Positions 12,473-25,500 are shown, counted from the stretch's first letter. The stretch is DNA of 64,000 nt from Aphrophora alni (GCA_963513935.1 OY740769.1:104077762-104141761); one strand, 5' to 3'. The notes: generated from the letters alone by a model not told the origin. Made by a program: numbers and translations.

Positions 12473-13559
12473 TCCAAAACCTCACATCAACATCAATAAA
12501 AGATATAAACCTATTTCTTAAGTAATTTTCTATTTAGCCGACATTTTGTATTTGAATAAAATCATATCTTTACAGCGGTAAATGTATGTAGAATTGAAAT
12601 TCCATGCTTCTTCGTGTTATAAAGACCATTAATTTGAGAAAAATTATGAGATTTCAAAATAACGGCTACTTAAACTTTTTAACGTCGAATATCTCATTAA
12701 CCGTTCATTTTTCAAAATATTTTCATTTTTTTCGACAATAATAATTTTGTTTTAATTCTTTGAGTAACTTGAAGCATAATTGAGTTATCGATAAAAAACT
12801 GATAACATTAATTCTTGGTAATTGTCCACAACATCAAGATTAGCCTAGACCTAAAACAAGTAGAAAACAAAATCTCTATAAGAGAAACTAGAGAAGCTCT
12901 TCAAAGTGGCGGCCCTCATTCAAATTGCAAGTTTTATCGTTCACTTTTGGAATTTTTCAAATATTTCTAGGTCTCTGACAAATCCTTTGAATCCACTGAG
13001 TGATGTATAATAGTGTCTTCAGATATTCCATAGGAAAATGTCGAGGTGATGGAGATCAGAAGACCTCGCAGGTCATGACACTGGCCTTCCTCGACCAATC
13101 CATTTGTATTTGTAAACAAAAAGATTAATTATCTTTGCCTATGAAATTTTATTTCTAGACTAATCTTGGGTGTTTTAGACAATTACCAAGAATTAATGTT
13201 TTCAGTTTCTATTCGATAACTCAAATATCGTTTAAGCTACAGAAACAATTTAAAAAGGAAAATATTTTGCATCTTTGAAGTATTTTGTAAAATTAACAGT
13301 TTTCGAGACGTTCGACGTAAAAAATTTAATATCCCCCATTTTTAAATGAGTAAATTAAATTTATTGATAATTTTTCTCAAATTGAATCTTTATAATCCTA
13401 TGTTTTCCACTCCATATCATTTAGCGTTGAAGAGATGAGAATTTTTTTGTTCAAAACACAAAATAGATGCTTGATCGGAATCTAAATATTATAGTAAATA
13501 TGTTTATATAAACTTTTTTATTGGTTTGATTTAAGTAAATGAGCTCCTGAGGTTTCGGA
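12473..13559. mobile_element. Long inverted-repeat (foldback) DNA element 1
   Basis: The two halves are imperfect reverse complements centred near 13002. The arm from 12783 ('agttatcgataaaaaactg', then a run ending in 'attaattcttggtaattg') pairs with the arm ending at 13221, and the pairing continues outward to 12473-12484 ('tccaaaacctca') against 13548-13559 ('tgaggtttcgga'). The loop region holds a transposase fragment (13019-13110, minus strand). I read it as a decayed DNA transposon with very long terminal inverted repeats. Confidence 0.75.
13019..13110 (-). pseudogene. DDE_3/mariner-type transposase C-terminal fragment
   Basis: The minus-strand translation reads KWIGRGRPVS, stop, PARSSDLHHLDIFLWNI. 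This matches the conserved WIGRGGP-x-WPxRSPDLxxLDxFLWG block of DDE_3 (IS630/Tc1-mariner) transposases, including the final catalytic D of the SPDL motif. It has an in-frame TGA and no recognisable N-terminus. It lies at the centre of inverted-repeat element 1, so it probably belongs to that element. Confidence 0.7.
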
Positions 13560-13578
13560 ATAATTTTTGGAAACACCC

Positions 13579-14480
13579 TATATACAGAGTGTTGCAAAAT
13601 TTAGTTTCTAAACTTTAGGGGATGGTTTCCCACATCAAAACTAAGAAAAGTTCATATACCCATGTATCCGGAATTGTCTAGTATCTCAGATATCCGCCAT
13701 TATCTTTCTTCAAAAAGTTGTTTTTATCTCAAGAACTGTTTGACGGATAGAATGAAACTTGGATTGATATCTAATAAGGAAAATAATTATATTGAAAAAA
13801 TAACCACCCTAATACAATAACCCATTTCAAAATGACGGTTACTTTAATGTAATAGGCTAAATCTAAATAACTCAAATGTATGATTTTTTTTTTTGTATAG
13901 ATCTCAATAGACGTTTTTTGTATTGCTTTTGATTTCTTATCGAATATTGTAATTTTCAAAACATTCAGACAAAAAATTATACTAGAAATGAGCTTATTAG
14001 TTTGAAGGACACGAAATCTATAGTAATAATGCATAACCATTTCGTGTACTTCTAACTATTGGATACAGTACTACTGTAATAATTTCTTACAATTAATTGA
14101 TTTGGCAATTACATTATTCGATAAAATTAAAAAAGCTACAAATAGTTTTTTACATGTTTCGTAAAAATTTCCTGTTTTTGGAGGTTATCTATATTTTAAG
14201 AAATTAATTAGCCGTCATTTTGATACGGGTTATTGGATTAGGTTGGTGCGTTTTTCTCAAAATATTTATTTACCCTATTAAATACCATTCCAAGTTTTAA
14301 TTCAATCCGTGAAACCGTTTTGGAGATAAAACATATTTAGTGAAAAAACAAAAACAAAATGGATATCTGAGGAAGTAAGTAATCACTGACATATAATTAT
14401 AGAAACGTTTTCTTAGTTTTGATCTGGGGAACCACCTCTTGCAGTTTGGAAACACAATTTTGCAACATCCTGTATATATA
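13579..14480. mobile_element. Long inverted-repeat (foldback/MITE) element 2
   Basis: Left end 'tatatacagagtgttgcaaa' and right end (reverse complement) 'tatatacaggatgttgcaaa' begin long arms. Both then read 'aaaatt', 'gtttc', 'aaact' and 'atcaaaactaagaaaa'. Internal pairs such as 'caataaccc' plus 'caaaatgacgg' recur inverted at about 13820-13850 and 14215-14245, so the whole 0.9-kb unit folds back on itself with a short loop near 14030. No transposase is seen in it. It directly abuts element 1. Confidence 0.75.
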
Positions 14481-15973
14481 CTCAGTGAGCCGAAATTATT
14501 GTCAAATTAGTCCTAAAGATATGATTGGTGAACGTTTAGTAGATATAGATATTTCCATGACAGAACTCGCAATAGCTACAATCAAAAACTCGTCAATAAA
14601 TATCATGATATACAGTATCATAAGTTTAGTGGAGATATCGAAATCTATTTAAGAAACAAACTCTCTTACAGAGACGAAATCCTACTGTATAACACAACAG
14701 GTTATACACATTAGCGGTGAATGTAACCATAACCTAACTTTATTCATCCTGTTTCGTTGCGGTTTATGGTGACTTGTTTATTGGACAGTATTGATCTAGA
14801 TTGAACAAAGTTTTGGAATCCGAGCCAACTGTCCGAGCCTCCGCCAATTACCCACTCATATATCTTGGAACTTACATCCTCGTGCAATGTCCACATGTTA
14901 AAATACCGACGTAAAGTTCCCACCAAAGTAAACGTGACGATTGTAAATCTTTCATTCATTTAAAAAATGTATTTATTATGTAATTTATTTTATAAAAATT
15001 TTTGTTGTCTAGTTTATCATTACTTCTTTGATGGTGTTTATCAACCGACATTCTAATTTGTAATAGATAAAATGTTAGACATGCATATGGAACAATGACT
15101 TGATAGGACTCGAATTAAAAAAAGAAAACATTTCACTGGTAGCCGGTCGTATGCAACCTTGATTTTTTATTTATTTTTTTTTTTTTGTAAGTAGAACAAA
15201 AACCTTCTCAAAATGCGTGATTATAACCTCATATTGGCCCTATATTTAAAGAAAATATTTTCAACGTTTTTTCCACTCATATTATTGGACATATTAACCC
15301 TACTTTAAAAATTTAATTTGACTACAATTGCACTCAAAGGCCCACTTTGGTGAGGACAGGCTTGGCCACTATCTGGATCTAAAGATTTTTCATGAAGTCT
15401 TAAGTTAACTCCATCTCTTTCATCTTTCCTATACGGTCTCTCATTACCAACGCTTGTTCTATTCTGTTGACAAACGTCTCCTCGTGGTCGGAGATCGCAA
15501 AAAATCGATGTCTATACATTTTAAGGTTCATTTAGAAGCGGTTTTATTATCTACTTACGTTGCCGCTAAGTCTATAGATTACAAACAAATCTGTCGATTG
15601 AGATCACGAAGAGCGTCGTAGCTTCACCGAGTCAAAAGTTATACTTAGTGAAAATTTCCAGGGGCTGGGAAACGATTACAAAATGGCGGCATGAAATACA
15701 TTCTTTAATTCTTTAACTATTAAGTGACATACTCATAATTTAATTTTCGATGTAAACTATAGTTTTTAGCCAAAACGTGTAAACTGTATCTACTAATCGT
15801 TTTGATCGGGTTTTCTGGAATGACCTCATTATAGAAGCAAATTAAATGTCGTATTCACGTACAAAAAACAGTAATAACTTTATTTTTAGAACTAAGACTA
15901 AAAAACATGGTAAAAATGTCCAGATCGTTTCTACGTAAATTGAAAGAATAATACGTTATAGCTCATTTGTTAT

Positions 15974-16146
15974 GAGGTGGCGCTTGGAGGGAGGCGGTCT
16001 GGCTTGGAGTGGGGAGGTTGTTCGTAATACCCTGTCTAGAAACGCACTGACAAGTGACAAAAGGACGGCGGAACACAAACTCACTCGCTTCCCCCACCAT
16101 TAAAAGTGACGGGAACCTGTTTGCCCGATGAAGGTCAGGCGCCACT
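15974..16146. mobile_element. Small GC-rich unit with inverted ends
   Basis: A conspicuously GC-rich 170-bp block. It begins 'gaggtggcgcttgg' and ends 'ggtcaggcgccactac', which are imperfect reverse complements. It sits just beyond the end of the transposase pseudogene. It could be a short MITE or part of that transposon's terminus. The 72-codon minus-strand ORF across it has no family signature. Confidence 0.35.
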
Positions 16147-16309
16147 ACATACCAAATGACCTCTACGGATACATTGTACAACCTTTGACTAGTATTCCAT
16201 ACATTGAAAAAAGTGTAGGCGATTTCGAAGTAAAATAACTAACCTTATGGTTCAGGTAAATCATTCATTCTTTATAGCAAAAGATACAGAAACTAATCAA
16301 GTTTTTACA

Positions 16310-17310
16310 TTACCAGTAAGTTTCTGTATGAGCACCTCCTCCTGCTTGGCAAACATCGAGGCGATAGTCGATCTCCGCACAGGTGCACTTGATCATAACA
16401 GTCGCTATGGCGGGGGTGATTCTCACAGAAATTATGTAAATTCCTGATAAAAAATGTTCCTAACGTAATCCCAAAATACATCTCCACAGAGGACAAATCG
16501 GGGGCCTCTTATTGGCCTCGTAACTGAACCATTTCTATAATCTAACAGTAGGAAAACTGTCATTGAAACTATATAATGTAATGACACTCCATCTGGATAC
16601 AGAAATGTCACTTATTTCCTTTTATCTTACAAGGTAATCAATTTGTGGGGAAACATAATTTCAAACATGTCCAAGTAAGTATCGACTGTAAGCAAACCTA
16701 AAAGGGCCCACGACTCAATCACGCATTATTTCACGCCACATGTTTATCTTAGGAGAATCAGATCATACTGAATAATATCATTTGGATGCTGAGCTTCCTA
16801 GATTCTACTGTAGTAGCGAGTAACAGCCATTATCTTGAAAGTTACTTCATATCTGAACAAAATTCGGTTAAGGTAACTTTCTTCTTTGCCTGTTGCATTA
16901 AGCATTGTCACAGCAAATTCATCTCGTTTTAGGGCAATCTGTTTGCTTAAGTTCATATTTACAGTGGATTTTATAAGCTTTCATTCTCAAACGTCTATGA
17001 ACCACCTACTCTTGTTATTTTAGAAATTACAATATCTAATCTGCGTCGAACGATAGACTTTTTAGGGATACGCAATCCATGATTATCTCAAACACTTGAC
17101 ATAATCATCCTTATTTGTGTGGTCGGCGTAGTGATTTTTTAAGCGCACATTGCCAGATTCATAAAACTAATTAACGAATAATTAATAATTATCTTCTTTG
17201 TAGGTAGAATTGTTCTAAAAATACGTTGCACTGTTACTACTGATTTAAATTCAACAAACCATAAAACATATTTTGAGCTTTCTGTTACACAGTCTTCAAT
17301 ACTAAAATAA
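16310..17310 (-). pseudogene. DUF4817-HTH/DDE_3 transposase pseudogene
   Basis: Read right to left with several frameshifts and stops, the pieces follow the expected order of a mariner/IS630-like transposase. An N-terminal helix-turn-helix (FSIEDCV...SVVTVQRIFRTILPT, about 17300-17200) comes first. Then come LRIPKKSIVRRRLD, KAYKIHCKYELKQTDCPKRD, the catalytic-core segment RILFRYEVTFKI, INMWREIMRD-stop-VVGPF, PDGVSLHY, APDLSSVEMYFG and finally IDYRLDVCQAGGGAHTET with a stop at 16310-16312. The catalytic SDE appears as RYE and other key residues are eroded, so the element is dead. Termini were not resolved. Confidence 0.75.
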
Positions 17311-17839
17311 CTACTGCTATGACGTAAAGACTCGCGGGACGTTAGCATCGGCGCAAGAGTGTAGTCATCAAAACGAGAAATAAATAACGAAATCCCAACA
17401 GTTTGTCAATGACATATTGGTTGAATATTGCACATACCATTTACAATTGAAATCATGGGTGTATTTATTAAATAACCTGAATTTTTCGTACGTTTTATTA
17501 ATTATTGTGTTCTATTTTGCTTTCAAATAAAAAATACTCTGAAACCATTAAGAAGTTCCTTACATAATTTCTATTTAATGATCCTGAAGTATCACTAAAA
17601 ATTTCCTTTCATGTAACTTAGCTCTAGTTATAGTTAGTTTGGTATGAAAATAACAAAAACACAATATAATATATTTATTTTATTCACAAACATTAATATA
17701 TAAAGCAAGTTATTCATACAGTTAAAGGTATTTAGTTAACAGAATAAAACAACACATTTAGAAACTGAAAGTTTACAGAGTAATCGAAACTGCATCTTTA
17801 CTTATGTCTTTATACAAATTTAAAATCACAGACTTACCT

Positions 17840-18540
17840 GATGTTTCTACCGGGTGTGTTCCTAGCGGGGCATCTCTGCACTGTTCTCAATGGTTACTCA
17901 ACACACGTTATTTCATTCACCCGGGACTTACTTCCACTACTGAAAATTAATAACCAAATATGAATTATATAAAAACTGCAGACCTACTAATATAAATAAT
18001 ATGATAGTGGAATTTTTAAATAATGGATTTAAAATAATTTGAATATGATTAGATGTTTCTACCGGGTGTGTTCCTAGCGGGGCATCTCTGCACTGTTCTC
18101 AATGGTGACCCAACACACATTACTTCATTCACCCGGGACTTACTTCCACTACTGAAAATTAATAACCAAATATGAATTATATAAAAACTGCAGACCTACT
18201 AATATAAATAATATGATAGTGGAATTTTTAAATAATGGATTGAAAATAATTTGAATATGATTAGATGTTTCTACCGGGTGTGTTCCTAGCGGGGCATCTC
18301 TGCACTGTTCTCAATGGTTACTCAACACACGTTATTTCATTCACCCGGGACTTACTTCCACTACTGAAAATTAATAACCAAATATGAATTATATAAAAAC
18401 TGCAGACCTACTAATATAAATAACAATGTAGTGGAATTTTTAAATAATGGATTGAAAAAATAATTTGAATATGATTAGATGTTCTACCGGGCGTGATCCT
18501 AGCGGGGCATCTCTGCACTATTCCCAATGGTGACCCAACC
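17840..18540 (+). repeat. 212-bp tandem array, 3.3 copies, with exon-like cores
   Basis: Units start at 17840, 18052, 18264 and 18478 (periods 212, 212, 214), each opening 'gatgttctacc' or 'gatgtttctacc'. The fourth is partial. Copies 1-3 differ by only a few bases. On the minus strand each full unit has a strong acceptor-like 'ttattaattttcag' before a core of about 105 bp, and only the leftmost core ends in a strong donor ('atcag|gtaagt', at 17840). On the plus strand the core also holds a 44-codon frame starting MFLPGVFLAGHL. No protein family is recognised. It may be a tandemly duplicated exon or a satellite. Confidence 0.85.
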
Positions 18541-18599
18541 ATGAGCATTGAGATGGGGATGTTGACTGTGTGTTCTGAAACAAACAAAAATAACAGAAA

Positions 18600-20290
18600 A
18601 AGGTAATTTTTGTTGGAATGTAAGCTTATGCATGTTATTAAAGTTTTTCAAATATAAGTAAAGATGCAGTCTATAAATAGAGGTAGGGTTTAAATTTTGT
18701 AAAGTTTTAATAGAATAAAGTTAATTGTTAATTTTTCCAAACTGATTGAAATATTTAAAATGTTTGTTCAACATAATTTTAGTTCAATTTCCTGTGTTTA
18801 TGTATTAAACAATTTGTGGTGTTTTATTAAAATGGCAAATTTTGGATCACTCTGATAACTTCATTATTAATTTTATTTTATATTTGCATAACTTCATCAA
18901 CTCATTTTAATGTATTAATTTGAGTGATGCTCTAATCACACACACACGCGCGCGCGCGCGTTTGTCAAGTTCCGCACTTTAATATCAGGCATAAACTCTT
19001 CATGGCCTAAACTGTTCTTCACATGTAGGCTGAAAAAGGAAACCAGGTAATTGCTTAGAATCCAGATGAACTTAGAGTCCCAACCAAAGTTAGGTTAGTT
19101 TAGTAATGCTTCAAGCCATTGGAAAGTTTCTTGTGCGTTTCATTTAATTAGACTTCATTATTTCATACGAATCCTGTTTTACAATGTAATACTGTATTTT
19201 CAAAGTTCTTTGCATTAAAATTTTGTATTATTTTTACTGTTTCAATTTTGTATTTTAAATTCAAGTTCAAACTTTTTCTTTCGTCAATCTTGTTATTTCA
19301 TATTGAACTTATTTTGGAAAGTAAATCTTGTCTCAAATCCGGGTGATCCTAACGTCCCAACTAAAGTTAGGTTATGTTTACATATATTTCCGTTAAACTA
19401 GTTGTTACCGGCATCGTATTAAATTCCTGATTTACAATGTAAAACATGTTTTCCAAGTTACTTTCAATCGAGAGATTGTATAAAGCGTGATGCTTACTTT
19501 GCAAATTTATAGACTAATAAATATTGTTTCTATGGTTTCATTTTCAAACCAAAAGTATTGTTGTAAGAATTAGTTGTTGTACATATGTACAATTTAACAT
19601 TTTCTAGAAGGCCCAAGAAACCAATTTGTTGGGTATTAAAATGAGGGGATCTGCTTGTATTACATTGTGTGAAGATGCTGGGTAAGTACTATGATAGGTG
19701 TTACTCGTTTCTACTTCTGTTGTTTTATGTTGGAGATGGTAGCAGAGAGGACTTGAAAGTCCTAAGCTCGCCCCTACAAATAAAAAAACATTAATAAATT
19801 TCCTCTCCTTTCTGTTGATTCATGTGTTCTCTCTATCTCAATTCACAGTTTGTTTCCAACCCTGGTACACAATTATATGTAAAATCACAATTAAGTACAT
19901 TAACTACGAATTTCGTTCGCAGGATTCAAAATAATTAAATAGGGGTGTATATGTTAGAGGCTAGGATGTTAAAAAAGCCTCCCGTTTGTTGTAATTAATA
20001 AACAAGGTGATTTTTAAGTATGGAACGGTCTTATATTGGATAACTGAGAGGTAGTTGGAGGCAGAAACAAATGGGGATTTACGTAGTTTAAAAAATTATA
20101 CATTTTTGTAGGATTTTAATTTTTGTCTGCCAACTTCGAATCAAATTTTATTTTTTTAAATACGAAAGTTGACATTGAAATGTGATACAATGATTTTTAT
20201 GTAAATTTTTACAATAAAACGATGGTGAAAGCAGTTTTTTCGATAAATACCTTCATTTTTAAGTTATCATGATACAAAGTTGCAGTGACG
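18600..20290. other. Gene-free stretch
   Basis: AT-rich sequence with a CA/CG microsatellite at about 18938-18960 and no supported exon. A short plus-strand ATG frame (MRGSACITLCEDAG, from 19640) ends at a good donor 'gtaagtac' near 19681, but it has no family signature. Confidence 0.45.
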
Positions 20291-20293
20291 GAA

Positions 20294-20398
<105 letters not shown>

Positions 20399-20399
20399 A

Positions 20400-22130
20400 T
20401 TAACAATGAGACATTTATAGCTCTTATTGTGTCATCTTACAGTAGGATATTTAATCTACATTCAGTTATACCATTAATAAAATTAAGATTGTTATTACAA
20501 AAAAGCTTAACTTTTCATCAAGTAACTCACTAATGTAGCTTACATAAGGGTTTATTAAACTTTTTAACGGTAATTCTGTTCATATTTTATTATTGGTTTG
20601 GGGATTACTTCTTTCACCTCATTATACTCTAATTTACATTTCTATAATTTCTTCAAAGTCTTATATTTTGTATATATATAAACAATCAATTAGTTTTTCC
20701 AGCGTCTCAAAATTAAAGAAAAATAAATTATACAAGTTTTGTCAAAAATTGATCATCCGTATATATGAACGTAATTGTGTTCAAAATGAGAACTACATTA
20801 CTTGCATTTAGAAACTGTACTAAGCAAAAGTTTGTTTTGAAAATAGTTTGCAAGTTTACGATAGAGATCAGTTAAGTGGGACAACGTTGCTTGAGCTCTC
20901 AGGTCGTTCCAGTGAAGTATGGCACCACATTCAGTTGTGTAAACATGGATTAAATCTTAAAGTGTTACGGTTTAGAGTAAAGAGAGACAAACCTTTCTAC
21001 ACCTACTTTAGACACATAAGAAAATATAAGGAAATTGACAATATTATGTTGCCTATTTCGATAAAAGATTATTTTTTTTATTTGCCGCAGATATTTTAAT
21101 ATCTTTGTGTTTCGATTTCAAAACAGCAGAAAATGAGCTTTTTTAGAACATAATGCGAGTAAAACAATTATTTTTAGTGTTAAAATTACATCTCTAAATG
21201 CCAATATTAAAGCTGGACAATAGTATATTTCATCACTATGACCAAAAGTAAAGCTTTTCTATACAAGCTCAAGTTTAACAGCCGAGGACGGAAAATGAGC
21301 GATGATCGAAAAGCTTCTTTTGGTACAAGTGATGAACTACATTTTTCTTTATACTGCAAACAATATAAAAAACTAAAATGTTATAACCCATTTACATTCA
21401 AATCTATGGTAACAGCTGTTTTATCTGTGATTTTTTATAGATGCTTTACAATCGTTAATTAATTTGTAGTACCAGGAAAGCCGATCTCCGATCGGGTTAT
21501 TGTCTCATCTACAAAAATGTGGGCATGTTATTAGTTATTTGGTTTTGTTATAAGTACAATAATTATCTCTCATTATGAAATTTTTTTTAAATATATTTTA
21601 AAACTTTTATTTGTAGATAGAACTGTGCCATGTTTTCTATAGCCTACACCCCACTTAATTATAGAATTAATTTTGTTTAAAAACCTTTACTACTATCTAA
21701 TATAGAATTTCTTACTCTAACATAATGAAGTATTTTAATATTATTTAAAGTTATGCATTTTTAATTTCTATATGATATTTATATAAATTTTGAGTCACTT
21801 TTGATTTTTCTATAATCTTTAAAATTTCTTGGAAGGTATCGTAAGATCCTTATTTCAGCTAATTAATATCAAAGGATTTTTGAATTTTTAAAACCTAGCG
21901 TTGGCAAATAATTGATTTAAAGATTATTTCATTTATGGTGAATCTGGTTTGTTTTATTGACTTTAGTTTGATTTTAATTTTAGTTTTGTTATTAATTAAA
22001 TGATTTTAGTTATGAGATCTCTCTTACATGAATGTTTTAAATTACTGACTACTCACACAATTATCTGTATTTCCGTCTATAGCACTTTTAAGTTTCACTT
22101 TACTCACTTTTCACGTTTCTTTATCAATAT
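20400..22130. other. Gene-free stretch
   Basis: AT-rich DNA. An 83-codon open frame at 20848-21099 and a 74-codon frame at 21238-21462 have no recognisable motif, no convincing context and unremarkable composition. I do not call them genes. Confidence 0.45.
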
Positions 22131-22131
22131 A

Positions 22132-22590
22132 TTTTTTTTTTTTTTTAAGAGAAGGAAAAAATCCTCATGGACCTTTTCTTACCTGGGCCCTGTGCCCAGG
22201 TTGTGCCGGACTCGTACCGACTAAAAAAACCTCCTCTGTTTTCCAGGGCTTTTTTGCCAAACACGGAACCACCTTCCGGCTATACCCATCGTGTTGGCAA
22301 ACCCTCCTTCCTAGTTCTTCTTTTTAGTACTATTCCTTAATTAATCTCTATGTGCTTGCCTTCCTTTCATGATGGTAATTACGAAATCCTCAGCTATTTT
22401 CCATTTTTCAATGGATTCCACCATTTGACTTATGAAGTTGTTAACATCCACTTGGACTACAATAACTATGTCGCTCGTCTTTCCACGCCTTGCATATAAA
22501 GAGCGTATGCATTGCATCATCATATTCATCACCACAGTGGCTGCAAAACTCCTCCTCCCTTATCGTGAATCTCTTCAGGTAGTTTATTTA
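22132..22590 (-). mobile_element. 5'-truncated LINE (non-LTR retrotransposon) 3' end
   Basis: The minus strand encodes EEFCSHCGDEYDDAMHTLF followed by ICKAWKDER, the CX2C...HX4C block typical of the C-terminus of I/R1/Jockey-like reverse transcriptase ORFs. After a frameshift comes SIEKWKIAEDFVITIMKGRQ and a stop. A roughly 200-bp 3' UTR follows, containing inverted 'cctgggc'/'gcccagg' motifs, and then a poly(A) tail that appears as 15 T on the plus strand at 22132-22146. The reverse transcriptase itself is absent, as expected for a 5'-truncated insertion. Clade is uncertain. Confidence 0.75.
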
Positions 22591-25500
22591 TAAAATTTAT
22601 TAAAGTTATTGATTTAATTTCTGAACTTTCACTTAACAGTTAACAGTTGCTTAACACACTTCATAATGCTTTTTATATCTTATCTTGCTTTGAGTTACAC
22701 TCATTATAATTATTTTTGAACTTGTTTAACATTTTTACTCTTAACACATTTTACTTTTGGAATAGACTTGTTATACATCGGTTGGTTTGATTATTGTCAG
22801 AAGACTGTGGCTAGTTTTGAAGCATCTCCCTCACTTATTTTTATATGGTTAATCATTTTAAATTATTTTTGTATTGTCTTTGGATTTCATAGGATGATAT
22901 TCACCGGATTTTTTCGATTGGACGTTCCTTTTTTATAATTGTGTATTTTTCCTTGAAACTCTTTAATTTAATACTTCCGTCCAAACAACGTTTCGTGTAT
23001 AACCATGTATTTGGCCATTATTTTCTGCTGGTAACAAAATTTTTAGGCTGTTTCTTCTCTTTACTCTTGAAAATGCTACGTAAAGCATGCCATGCATGAA
23101 AACTGGACTTCTTAAATCAACACCAACATACTCAAATGTTTGGCCTTGCGATTTATGAATTGTCATGGCAAATGCGGGTTTGACTGGAAATTGATGTCTT
23201 TGCATTGAACATCCCAGCTGACTTTTGTTTGATTCCAGAGTTATTCTGGGAATATGTACTTCTTGTCCAGAATGTTCACCAGTTATAATTTTCCCTTTAA
23301 TTATATTGTTACATAACTGGGTAACAGTGAGTCTAACTCCGTTACAGAGGCCTTCCGCAAGATCTAAATTTCTCAAAAGCATAATTATTGTGTTTTTTTT
23401 TTAATTTTAGCTCATGTGGAGGTAAATCTGCAATTTCAATTGAATTTAGAAATTCAGGAGTAAATTGCAATGTATCTTCTGCTGGATCTTTTATTGAATC
23501 ATAACTTTTATATTGCTGACTTTTACCACCTAACTTTTCAATGATTTCAGCATTAATTTTGGCCACGTCCTTATTTAATGGTGCTAAGATTGCTCGGTCT
23601 TTCATATTTCCATATTGTCTGTTAATCAGGCAGTTGCCAAAAACTTCATCGATTAAATCACCATTTGAAATGATATCACTTGAAATTTTAATTTCATCCA
23701 ACTCGTTTTTTGGAAGTTCACCATTCCCAACTTGTAGAAGATAATTAGCAAATTCTAGTTGCTCCGGATCAACACGCATATTTTCTGTTAATGAAAAAAA
23801 TTTAAAATTATGCCACAAAGGGCTCTTTTTTATTGACAAATCCACAAGTTCACTTCGATTAGCTCTTGGTCGAACTGGCAAACACTGCCGAAAGTCTCCT
23901 CCTAGAACCATAACTTTACCTCCAAATGGTAAATTTGGATTAGCTATACTTCATAATAACTCGTCTATGTTTTTAAGTCCGTATTTAGGAAGCATAGGAG
24001 CTTCATCCATTAGGAAAATATCAATTTTTGCAAGCTCTCTAGCTTTAGCTGATCCAGGTTTAATATTCGAAACAGATTCAGCAGTTAAGGGTACCTGAAG
24101 GCCACACATTTTATGAGATGTATGGCCGTTTGGCACAAGCATTGCTGCGATTCCTGTAAAAGCCATACACTTTACTTTATAATATTTAGCCGAAAGAACA
24201 TGATATAATGTTTTATAAATAAATGTTTTTCCAGTTCCACCTGGTCCATCAATGAAAAAGCATCTCTGTTGCAAATTATTATCAAGTGTATTTATTATGG
24301 AATCAACGACTTCAATTTGATTGCCACGAAGTTGTTTTCTCATCTCTTCGCCAAGTGCAAAAGATCGATCAATATTTATTATCGCATCATTAATTACATC
24401 GTAACCATCAATATCATCCATCTGAAATCGATCTACCCAAAATTGAAAATTTCGACCTTCAGTTGCTTGAGTATTGAGCTTATGAGCGATAATTCTGTAA
24501 GCTTTTTGAATAGCTTCATCAACAGAAGTACCATTTTCTATGGCATGATGAATAAAATCTTCAGCCAAATCTTCTTTAAATGTATCCCACAGGTTCTTCG
24601 GGTTTTCGGGAGCTCCAAATATTAGTATTTGTGTAAAAAGTGTTCTCATTGCTCTTGGCATTTTTGACAATGATGATTCTCGTAAGCAATCAACCCATTG
24701 TTTATCATCGTAAGTTAAACCTCTACCTAAGCAAGCCTGTTTGTAAGAATTACATTATACACCATTAACCATAAGCAGATCGTCAAAACTCACAGCATCG
24801 TTAACATGATACAAAAGTAAACGTAAAAAATATAACTCAGGTTGTGCAACAAATGTAACATTGTGTATTCTACCAATAACTCGTATATTCCGTTGTCTTT
24901 CAACCCATTTGCTTTCTTTTCCTTCCCATCGATAAAATTCTGGCATTTGCCAGTAATAATAAAAAGTATTATTTTCTGTATTGTCATTATTTTCAATTCG
25001 TTGTTTTTTAACTTGGTTTTCTCAGAAGTAAGCTTCTAACATAGAACCCTTTCGACCTATATTTAGTAAATCCTCTTGGGCTTGTTCAATATTTTGAATT
25101 CGATATTGACCAGGCAAATGGATATCCAGTCGTTGAACAAAATGACTTTTTTTTTGTATCTCATTCCCAAATAGTCGCCAGCATGCTTCAGGTGGAGTTA
25201 TGCATCTACCTTGTATAAATTTATCTGCTTCATTGTAATTTATAGTTGTTTGATTTTGGACAACTTTTAAAGAAGCGCAATCATGGCCTTTATATATATA
25301 TATTTATAAAGGTACTTAACAGCCCAAATGCTTCCTACGTATTCAACATTTATGTGACAGTTAAATTTCTTCAGGAAGTATGGGTTGTAAGGAGCTACAT
25401 GGCGATTATCTCGAGTTATTTTTTTACCTTGAGCATCTTTACGATAAATTGCCTCTTCATGAACAAAAAAATCTCTATTATTTTGATCTAATTTAGGATC

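Noticed and set aside
17840..18540. Possible CRISPR-like array
   Set aside because: The 212-bp units are direct tandem copies without unique spacers, in an intron-bearing eukaryotic genome.
20848..21462. Two plus-strand ORFs of 83 and 74 codons
   Set aside because: No family signature and no gene context; length is within chance expectation for this much DNA.
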